From an uncultured Peptococcaceae bacterium (lineage in GTDB: Bacteria > Bacillota > Dehalobacteriia > UBA4068 > UBA4997): 5,245 nt of DNA. The translations under genes were made by a program, and so were the position numbers. The stretch lies in NCBI GenBank assembly GCA_947626615.1, contig CANQSW010000100.1, forward strand, positions 1 to 5,245, given 5' to 3'. Shown here in pieces: positions 1-4,827 of this stretch. Under the pieces are notes generated by a model. That model searched no databases. It was not told where the DNA came from and saw only the letters and a program-made list of their open reading frames with translations. Each line of letters begins with the position of its first letter. Positions within the stretch are counted from its first letter, which is position 1.

Positions 1-1353
1 GAAATCGGGCAGGCGGCGCTCCTCCGTCTCGGTGACGAAGGCCGGGTTCACCGCGATCTCTTCATCGGTCGGCTCGCCCACCAGCCAGATAAGCTCCTGC
101 AGCTCGCCGCTGTAACCGTAAGCGCGGACGATCTGGCCGCCGCGTATGCCGACCCAGCCGTTGTTGCCAAGCCCCCGCATGGTGGAGAAAAAGCAGGCGT
201 TGCCAAAAAGCCGCCCCACGTCCTTCAGCCATTGGATATTTTCCGCCGAACGGTTCATATCCGCCTTCTGCCACAGCGTTCTGCCCACGACCAGCACCCA
301 GCCGGAGAGCGTGGGCGAAACAAAAACGCGGTCGTTATCGGCATATGCCTCCGTTAGGCCCTTCGTCCAATTGGCGGGCTCGACCTGCGCCAGCCGCAGC
401 GCCGCGATCACCTCGGAGGGCTGATAACCCGGCACGGCCAGCCAGGCCATTTTCGGGCCAAAAGGCAGCGGCTGCTCCGGGAAAAGGCTGTCCATTCTAT
501 GCGGTTCGTTTTCCGCGCCCTCGCCGAACCTGGGCAGAGGCGTTTTCGACGTATGGCGCACCTGATTCAGCAGCAGCGTTTCTTCCAGCTCCGCTTTGCC
601 CAAAGCAGCGCCCGCAGCGGCTGCCGCGGCTGCTTCGGCCGCTGCCGCCGAGCCGATCACCCTGGTGGCCTCGATATCCTCGCCGGGCGCGGCGGAGATT
701 TCTTCTGCCGGAGGCATATCCGCCGCTTCGGCAGCCGGCTCCTCCGCCAGCCTATCCACCTGCAAAAGGCGCCTCGCCTCGATATCGTCCTCGTCAACAG
801 CGGCGGGGGCGGCTGTTTCCGCCGTATTATCCGCCGTATCTTCCGCCGCAGATTCTTCTGCCTCCGGTTCTTCTGCCGCAGGTTCTTCTGCCGCGGGTTC
901 TTCCGCCGCGGGTTCTTCCGCCGCGGGTTCTTCCGCCGCGGCTGCTTGCATGGCCTCCGCCACGGCCATATCCGCCGCCGGAGTTTCCTCCGCCGCCGCA
1001 GCCGCCGCGTCCAGCCCGGCGGTTATGCGGTCTATCGCCGCGTTATAATCCACCTTGGCCGGGTCGATCTCCTCGCCGTCCAAAAAGCTTTGCGCGAACG
1101 AGGGCTGGGCAAATTCCGTCGTGCGTTCCAGCTCCGGCGCGGGCGTCAGCAGGGTAAGCTCCTCCTCCGCCGCCGCTTCCGCCTCCACCGTGGGCGCAAG
1201 CGCCTCCTCCGGCGGCGCGGGTTTCGGCGTCATTTCCGCCCGCAGCGCCGAGACGCGGATAGCGCGGCTGCCCCAGACGGCAAAGCCGATCCACGCGATC
1301 AGCATAGCGGCCGCGACGATAGCCGGCACAAGAAATACCTCCAGATCAAACAC
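1..1353 (-). CDS. Membrane-anchored protein of unknown function with Ala/Glu/Pro-rich linker (3' end outside window)
   Basis: I do not recognise a named family. The frame is open for 451 codons from a GTG at 1353 to the left edge with no stop, so the C-terminus is missing. Residues 1-8 are short and acidic, residues 9-28 form one hydrophobic helix (VPAIVAAAMLIAWIGFAVWG), and basic residues follow (SRAIR). By the positive-inside rule the bulk should be cytoplasmic. Residues about 40-265 are a low-complexity Ala/Glu/Pro linker with tandem AAEEP repeats at 139-173. From about 290 onward the sequence looks globular, rich in Trp and aromatics (FGPKMAWLAVPGYQP, VFVSPTLSGWVLVVG, GWVGIRGGQIVRAYGYSGE). 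From memory, this last part resembles uncharacterised bacterial proteins, but I cannot confirm that. The start has a GGGGAGGT site 6 bases upstream; a second GTG at 1329 (codon 9) also has a GGAGGT site. The gene begins 41 bases after obg and is probably in its transcript. The layout (short outside tail, one helix, acidic Pro/Ala linker, cytoplasmic domain) is ZipA-like only by analogy. Confidence 0.85.
   Translation of the reverse strand, partial: MFDLEVFLVPAIVAAAMLIAWIGFAVWGSRAIRVSALRAEMTPKPAPPEEALAPTVEAEAAAEEELTLLTPAPELERTTEFAQPSFAQSFLDGEEIDPAKVDYNAAIDRITAGLDAAAAAAEETPAADMAVAEAMQAAAAEEPAAEEPAAEEPAAEEPAAEEPEAEESAAEDTADNTAETAAPAAVDEDDIEARRLLQVDRLAEEPAAEAADMPPAEEISAAPGEDIEATRVIGSAAAAEAAAAAAAGAALGKAELEETLLLNQVRHTSKTPLPRFGEGAENEPHRMDSLFPEQPLPFGPKMAWLAVPGYQPSEVIAALRLAQVEPANWTKGLTEAYADNDRVFVSPTLSGWVLVVGRTLWQKADMNRSAENIQWLKDVGRLFGNACFFSTMRGLGNNGWVGIRGGQIVRAYGYSGELQELIWLVGEPTDEEIAVNPAFVTETEERRLPDF
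835..939 (-). repeat. Seven 15-bp tandem repeats coding AAEEP
   Basis: Seven 15-base units run head to tail in frame within the unknown membrane protein (residues 139-173). The first three in coding order are identical (GCGGCGGAAGAACCC). The next two differ at one to two wobble bases (GCGGCAGAAGAACCT and ending CCG). The last two have drifted to EAEES and AAEDT. The gradient from identical to diverged units suggests recent expansion at the 5' coding side by slippage or unequal exchange. A partial eighth unit (ADNT) follows. Confidence 0.95.
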
Positions 1354-1359
1354 AAGCAA

Positions 1360-1367
1360 ACCTCCCC
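1360..1367 (-). promoter_or_regulatory. Ribosome binding site deciding the GTG start of the unknown protein
   Basis: The minus strand reads GGGGAGGT, followed by 6 bases and then GTG at 1353. A competing site, GGAGGT, lies inside the first codons and precedes a second in-frame GTG at 1329 by 7 bases. A short inverted repeat (CCTGC, 3-base loop, GCAGG at 1366-1378) overlaps the upstream edge of the first site and could partly mask it. Either start leaves the membrane helix intact. Confidence 0.6.
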
Positions 1368-1394
1368 TGCGGCGCAGGCCCAAAAGCCCCGCGT

Positions 1395-2558
1395 CTATTC
1401 GGCATAATCAAACTCTTTATCGGCGATACGCACCAGGTCGCCGTCCTTCGCGCCGGCCCGCAGCAAGGCCGCGTCCAGCCCGATCTTCGTCAGGATATTT
1501 TGCAGGCGGCGGAGCGAATCGTCGTGCTCCCAGTTGGTCATTATCACCAGCTTTTCCACCTTTTCGCCCGTTACGCGCCACGCGCCGTCCGGGTCGCGCC
1601 CCAGCGTGAACTCCGGCGCGGCGGTAACGACCGTCAGCTTGCTATCGTCCGCCGGGGCTATGTTGGGCGGCGGCGTTTCCTGCAGCAGCGCGTAGACCTT
1701 ATACATCAGCTCTTTTAAGCCCGCGCCGGTCAGCGCCGATATCTCGAATATCTGATACGGCTCGCCGTTTCTGTCCGGCCCGATACGATTCTGGAACTCC
1801 GCCAGCTTGGCCGAAGCCTCAGGCATATCCATTTTGTTCGCCACGATGACGCGGCGGCGAGCCGCCAGATCGGCACGGTACAGCTCAAGCTCTTTATCTA
1901 TGACGGTGAACTCCTCCCAGGGCTCCTGGCCGGAGAGGCCGCTCATATCGACCAGATGCAGCAGCAGACGCGAACGCTCCACATGCCGCAGAAAACGGTG
2001 CCCCAGCCCCACGCCCTCGGCCGCGCCCTCGATCAGCCCGGGGATATCGGCCAGCACGAAGCTCGCCCCCGGCTCCAGATCGACCACGCCCAGATTCGGC
2101 GAAAGCGTGGTGAAGGGATAATCGGCGATCTTGGGGCGGCTGGCCGTCACGCGGGAGAGCAGCGTGCTTTTGCCGGCGTTCGGCAGGCCCACCAGCGCCG
2201 CGTCGGCCAGCAGCTTCAGCTCCAGCCGCAGCCAGCGCTCCTCGCCCGGCTCGCCGTTTTCGGCGATCTCCGGCGCGCGGTTCCGTGCAGACATAAAACG
2301 CGCGTTACCGCGCCCGCCGCGCCCGCCGTGCGCCACGACGACGCGCTGCTCTTTCTCGACTATATCGGCCAGCAGCTCGCCGGTGTCGGCGTCGCGCACG
2401 ATAGTGCCGACCGGCACTTTAACGACCATATCTTCGCCCTTGCCGCCGTCGCCGCCCGAAGGGCCGCCCAGCGGCACGTATTTCTCCCGCCGGAAGGTGA
2501 CGATGCCGTTGCCGCCGTCGCCCGCTTTCACAAATATTTTGACGTAATCGTAGAACAT
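1395..2558 (-). CDS. obgE: GTPase Obg, with an apparent deletion in the N-terminal Obg fold
   Basis: Obg (also CgtA) is a cytoplasmic GTPase that binds the 50S subunit, acts in its late assembly and is linked to the stringent response. The 387-residue product starts at MFYDYVKIFVKAGDGGNG, preceded by GGAG 8 bases upstream. The frame extends further upstream to a GTG at 2612, but that stretch covers the putative promoter, so the ATG at 2558 is preferred. The Obg fold occupies about residues 1-117. The G domain has P-loop GLPNAGKS (124-131), switch I threonines near 150-151, DIPG (171-174), NKMD (241-244) and SAL (274-276). A C-terminal OCT domain spans about 305-387. Oddly, GGKG at 38-41 runs directly into EDMVVKVP. 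Bacillus-type Obg proteins have about 41 residues between these points, including the conserved DFRY segment and glycine-rich loops. The total length is short of the usual roughly 428 for an OCT-bearing Obg by the same amount. The GTPase and OCT parts look intact. Confidence 0.97.
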   Translation of the reverse strand: MFYDYVKIFVKAGDGGNGIVTFRREKYVPLGGPSGGDGGKGEDMVVKVPVGTIVRDADTGELLADIVEKEQRVVVAHGGRGGRGNARFMSARNRAPEIAENGEPGEERWLRLELKLLADAALVGLPNAGKSTLLSRVTASRPKIADYPFTTLSPNLGVVDLEPGASFVLADIPGLIEGAAEGVGLGHRFLRHVERSRLLLHLVDMSGLSGQEPWEEFTVIDKELELYRADLAARRRVIVANKMDMPEASAKLAEFQNRIGPDRNGEPYQIFEISALTGAGLKELMYKVYALLQETPPPNIAPADDSKLTVVTAAPEFTLGRDPDGAWRVTGEKVEKLVIMTNWEHDDSLRRLQNILTKIGLDAALLRAGAKDGDLVRIADKEFDYAE

Positions 2559-2602
2559 TAAATTTTCTCCGCGATTTTTATAGTTATACCAATACAGAAT
2601 AT

Positions 2603-2631
2603 AGTATAGCACAAAAAGAGCGCCAAGAAAA
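2603..2631 (-). promoter_or_regulatory. Probable obg promoter with extended -10
   Basis: In the murI-obg gap the minus strand carries TGCTATACT (2611-2603), an extended -10 of the form TGnTATACT. Upstream at a 17-base spacing is only a weak -35 (TTTTCT, 2631-2626). The block TTTTGTGCTA is shared exactly with the rplU promoter, which supports a real sigma-A-type element. The start would fall near 2596, giving a leader of about 40 bases. The gap is distinctly AT-richer than its surroundings. Confidence 0.55.
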
Positions 2632-2656
2632 GCAATTTCTGCAAAACTCCGTTATA

Positions 2657-2684
2657 AGGCTTCAGTTTAGGGGCTTCAGTTTAG
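2657..2684 (-). repeat. 14-bp tandem duplication across the murI stop codon
   Basis: On the minus strand CTAAACTGAAGCCC is followed immediately by CTAAACTGAAGCCT, matching at 13 of 14 bases. The first copy supplies the last two murI codons and its TGA stop; the second lies just downstream. This looks like a small recent duplication at the gene end without effect on the protein. Confidence 0.9.
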
Positions 2685-3461
2685 CGGCCACATTTTATCC
2701 AGCTGCCGCAGACAGGCTTCGATACGCGCCATATCGGCCGCGTCGACCGGCCGGCCGGAGAAATAATAGCGCGCCTCTCCCGCATCTGTGCCCGCGGGCT
2801 GCGGTTTCAGCCCGGCAAGCCGCAGCAGCTGCCGCACCGTGCCGAGGTTGCCGTCCGCAAAACGCACCGCGCCGCCAAAAACCTCCCGAAAAGCCGCCTT
2901 GAAGTAATTGAAATGCGTGCAGCCCAGCACCACCGTGCCAAATTCGCTCAGATCGAACCCGGCCAGCTCCCGCCGCAGATAGGCGGCGGCGCGGGGAGAG
3001 TTGAAATCGCCCTGCTCCGCCAGCTCCACCAGCCCCGGCAGAGCCGCCAGCTCGGTCTTATCGCCGGCCGCCAGCCCCTCGATCAGCCGGTGCAGCTTGC
3101 TGCCGTGGATCGTCAGCGGCGTGGCCGCCACCAGTATTTTGCGCCCGTCGCCGCCGTTTTGCAGCGCGGGCTTCACCGCCGGCTCCATGCCCACCACCGG
3201 CACGCCGAACCACCGCCGCCAGTCCGCGTCGGCCACGGTGGTGGCGGTGTTGCAGGCGATGATTATGGCCTTCGCGCCCTCTTGCAGCAAAAAGGCGAAG
3301 ATGCCGTCCAGCAGCTTTTTCAGCTCCGCCGGGCTTTTTTCGCCGTAGGGGACGTTGTCCTCGTCCGCATAATATATATAATCCGCGCCGGGCAGCAGCC
3401 GGCGGGCGCAATGCAGCACCGAAAGCCCGCCCAGCCCGGAATCCATGATACCTATCTTCAT
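2676..3461 (-). CDS. murI: Glutamate racemase
   Basis: This cytoplasmic enzyme interconverts L- and D-glutamate without a cofactor, supplying D-glutamate for the peptidoglycan stem peptide. The 261-residue product has the Asp/Glu racemase signatures in order: KIGIMDSGLGGLSV with D7 and S8, VPYG at 37-40, the first catalytic cysteine C70 in IIACNTAT, and the second, C181, in VVLGCTHF. The length is normal for the family. THFNYFK after the second cysteine, and GMEPAVKPA at 91-99, fit a Bacillota-type subgroup rather than the common GCTHYPLL form. The chosen ATG has a GAGGTGAGG purine tract just upstream; a longer frame to 3551 would run through the terminator hairpin and is rejected. The gene sits 97 bases after rpmA, behind an intrinsic terminator, with no convincing promoter of its own, so readthrough probably feeds it. 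It lies where rpmA and obg are usually adjacent. Confidence 0.96.
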   Translation of the reverse strand: MKIGIMDSGLGGLSVLHCARRLLPGADYIYYADEDNVPYGEKSPAELKKLLDGIFAFLLQEGAKAIIIACNTATTVADADWRRWFGVPVVGMEPAVKPALQNGGDGRKILVAATPLTIHGSKLHRLIEGLAAGDKTELAALPGLVELAEQGDFNSPRAAAYLRRELAGFDLSEFGTVVLGCTHFNYFKAAFREVFGGAVRFADGNLGTVRQLLRLAGLKPQPAGTDAGEARYYFSGRPVDAADMARIEACLRQLDKMWPLN

Positions 3462-3490
3462 AAGCCGCCTCACCTCGCGATATCCGCCGC

Positions 3491-3529
3491 AAAACAGCAA
3501 AACAGGGAAGGCACAATAATGCCTTCCCC
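3491..3529 (-). terminator. Intrinsic terminator after rplU-rpmA
   Basis: The minus strand forms a perfect 9-bp stem, GGGAAGGCA with TGCCTTCCC, around a 6-base loop (TTATTG). It is extendable by one G-U pair and followed by the interrupted T tract TGTTTTGCTGTTTTG. It begins about 30 bases after the rpmA stop and lies before murI. The broken T tract suggests incomplete termination, which would let some transcripts continue into murI. Confidence 0.85.
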
Positions 3530-3558
3530 GTCTAAAAACTGCTTTGAGCAAATTGGCG

Positions 3559-3822
3559 TCACGCCGTTTCGACCTCGTAGACGCTGACCTGCTTGCGGGT
3601 CTTATCCTTGCGCTCGAACTTGACGTTGCCGTTCACCTTGGCGTAAAGAGTATCGTCCTTGCCCAAGCCGACGTTGATGCCGGGATGGAAATGAGTGCCT
3701 CTCTGACGCACGATGATAGAACCTGCGGTAACGAACTGGCCGTCATGGCGCTTTAAGCCCAAACGCTTAGACTCGCTGTCTCGACCGTTCTTAGAGCTGC
3801 CGCCCGCTTTCTTGTGTGCCAT
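3559..3822 (-). CDS. rpmA: 50S ribosomal protein L27 (bL27)
   Basis: L27 is a small basic protein of the large ribosomal subunit whose N-terminal tail reaches toward the peptidyl transferase centre. The 87-residue product starts MAHKKAGGSSKNGRDSESKR and contains the family core VRQRGTHFHPG and DDTLYAKVNG. The start is fixed by a strong GAGGAGGTGG site with 6-7 bases to the ATG. Most Bacillota make L27 with a short N-terminal extension removed by the Prp protease (YsxB). Here the protein begins directly at the mature A-H-K-K sequence, and only 46 bases separate it from rplU, leaving no room for prp. The two absences agree with each other. It is co-transcribed with rplU, and an intrinsic terminator follows. 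Confidence 0.98.
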   Translation of the reverse strand: MAHKKAGGSSKNGRDSESKRLGLKRHDGQFVTAGSIIVRQRGTHFHPGINVGLGKDDTLYAKVNGNVKFERKDKTRKQVSVYEVETA

Positions 3823-3868
3823 GAAAAATCCACCTCCTCGTTAGGGGAAAATCGTCTGAAAAACTTGC

Positions 3869-4180
3869 TTATGCGTTGATCGCTTCGACCTGTACTTTGG
3901 TGTACGGCTGACGGTGACCATTCTTTTTGCGAATGTTCTTTTTGGGCTTATAATGGAAAACCACGACTTTTTTGCCCTTGCCGTGCTCCAGCACCTTCAG
4001 GCTGACGCTCGCGCCGGCCACGGTGGGATCGCCGATCTGCAGGCCCTCGCCCTCGCCCACGGCCAGGACTTTGGCGTCGGTGACCACGTCGCCGACCTCG
4101 GCGTCCAAAAGCTCCACGCGAAGAACGTCGCCCTCGGCGACTTTGTACTGCTTGCCGCCGGTCTCAATGATTGCGTACAT
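3869..4180 (-). CDS. rplU: 50S ribosomal protein L21 (bL21)
   Basis: L21 is a 23S-rRNA-binding protein of the large subunit. The 103-residue product begins MYAIIETGGKQYKV, the standard family start, and ends with the conserved basic C-terminal block FHYKPKKNIRKK followed by GHRQPYT (about 73-92). The length matches the family exactly. The ATG at 4180 has GGAGGTG about 8 bases upstream; an upstream in-frame extension to 4228 would lie inside the structured leader and is rejected. It is the first gene of the rplU-rpmA unit, driven by the promoter at 4299-4327 and preceded by a leader of about 110 bases that probably mediates feedback control. Confidence 0.98.
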   Translation of the reverse strand: MYAIIETGGKQYKVAEGDVLRVELLDAEVGDVVTDAKVLAVGEGEGLQIGDPTVAGASVSLKVLEHGKGKKVVVFHYKPKKNIRKKNGHRQPYTKVQVEAINA

Positions 4181-4292
4181 CGTATTTACACCTCCTATGC
4201 CAAAGACTCGCCCCGCCGGGTGGCCCAAAAGGCGCTTGATGACCCGTCCAAGTGCGGTTTACCTACATAAAACGGCTTATTTACATAAAACC
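4181..4292 (-). promoter_or_regulatory. Structured 5' leader of rplU (L21-leader-like)
   Basis: Between the predicted transcript start (about 4292) and the rplU ATG, the minus strand forms nested pairings: CCGC (4257-4254) with GCGG (4216-4213), CGGGT (4246-4242) with ACCCG (4221-4217), and a GC-rich inner stem around a TTTT loop (4235-4223, one bulged G). The ribosome binding site (GGAGGTG, near 4196-4190) lies downstream of the fold. Rfam describes an L21 leader in Bacillota at this position, thought to mediate control by L21. The match here is judged from position, structure and memory of the sequence, not from a covariance search. Confidence 0.7.
4256..4291 (-). repeat. 18-bp tandem repeat at the start of the rplU leader
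   Basis: Two 18-base units lie head to tail on the minus strand, GTTTTATGTAAATAAGCC then GTTTTATGTAGGTAAACC, matching at 15 of 18 positions. They occupy the first bases after the predicted transcription start. Each contains ATG followed directly by a stop codon (TAA or TAG). The second unit overlaps the outer 5' arm (CCGC) of the downstream leader structure. Confidence 0.85.
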
Positions 4293-4298
4293 TTATAG

Positions 4299-4327
4299 AT
4301 TTTAGCACAAAAGCCGCCCGGTGTCAA
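4299..4327 (-). promoter_or_regulatory. Strong sigma-A-type promoter of rplU-rpmA
   Basis: The minus strand has a perfect -35 TTGACA (4327-4322), a 17-base spacer, and -10 TAAAAT (4304-4299) preceded by TG one base away (TGCTAAAAT), so it is also an extended -10. Transcription should begin near 4292. It lies just after the lysC stop, separating rplU from lysC. A short inverted repeat, AAGCG and CGCTT at 4341-4326, touches the -35. Confidence 0.92.
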
Positions 4328-4344
4328 GCGTTTTCGCGCTTATT

Positions 4345-4827
4345 TTACAGGCCGAAATATTCGTGCAGCTTACGCACGGCGTCTTTAGCGCCCTCTTTTT
4401 TCAGTATGCACGAAACTTTGATCTCCGACGTGGAGATCATGTCGATGTTAAAGCCGTTTTCGTACAGGCATTTGAACATACGCGCGGCCACGCCGGGGTT
4501 GGTGATCATGCCAGCGCCCACGATAGAGACCTTGGCCACGTCCGTCTCCAGCGTATATTTTTCAGCGCCAAGCTCGGCTATCACCGGCTCCAGCACCTCC
4601 TCCAGCTTGCCGTCGGCCTCTTTGCTGGTGGTAAATGATATATCGTTTTTGCCGTCGCGGTGGCCGCTCTGAATGATCATGTCCACGTTTACCTTGGCGT
4701 CCGCCAGAGCGCAGAACAAAACGCTGGCGATACCGGGCTTATCCGGCACGCCGTAGACCGTCACCTTGACCAGATCGTCGTCGTAGGCCACGCCGCTGAC
4801 CAGAACTTCCTGCTCCAACTGCTTCAT
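4345..4827 (-). CDS. lysC: Putative aspartokinase beta subunit from an internal in-frame start
   Basis: Within lysC an ATG at 4827 (MKQLEQEVLVSGVAYDDD) is preceded by AAGGAGG (4842-4836) at an ideal 8-base spacing. It would give a 160-residue protein made only of the two ACT domains. In Bacillus subtilis aspartokinase II (LysC), an in-phase internal start at the equivalent place, just before the first ACT domain, makes a beta subunit of similar size that pairs with the full-length alpha subunit for feedback inhibition. The good internal site is seen directly; that it is used here is inferred from the Bacillus precedent. Confidence 0.7.
   Translation of the reverse strand: MKQLEQEVLVSGVAYDDDLVKVTVYGVPDKPGIASVLFCALADAKVNVDMIIQSGHRDGKNDISFTTSKEADGKLEEVLEPVIAELGAEKYTLETDVAKVSIVGAGMITNPGVAARMFKCLYENGFNIDMISTSEIKVSCILKKEGAKDAVRKLHEYFGL

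Noticed and set aside
345..1407. Long plus-strand reading frames (270, 302 and 150 codons) with Pro-, Arg/Phe- or Ser/Ala-rich repeats
   Set aside because: They are antisense shadows of the AAEEP repeat gene. Their composition follows from the 15-bp repeat read in other frames, they lack good ribosome binding sites, and the minus frame has a coherent helix, linker and domain layout.
2559..2612. Upstream extension of obg to a GTG at 2612
   Set aside because: The extra 18 codons are translated promoter sequence (TATACT region), while MFYDYVKIFV is the universal Obg start and has a ribosome binding site.
3462..3551. Upstream extension of murI by 30 codons
   Set aside because: It would run through the intrinsic terminator hairpin, and the protein similarity starts at MKIGIMDSG.
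2913..3587. Plus-strand frame of 224 codons opposite murI
   Set aside because: It is antisense to a clearly conserved racemase with catalytic motifs, and it has a biased His/Arg/Gln composition with no recognisable domain.
4181..4228. Upstream extension of rplU by 16 codons
   Set aside because: It covers the leader and the ribosome binding site; L21 proteins begin MYAII.
4326..4341. Inverted repeat AAGCG/CGCTT after lysC as a terminator
   Set aside because: The stem has only 5 bp with no T tract after it, and it overlaps the rplU -35. It may be a chance repeat or a weak operator.
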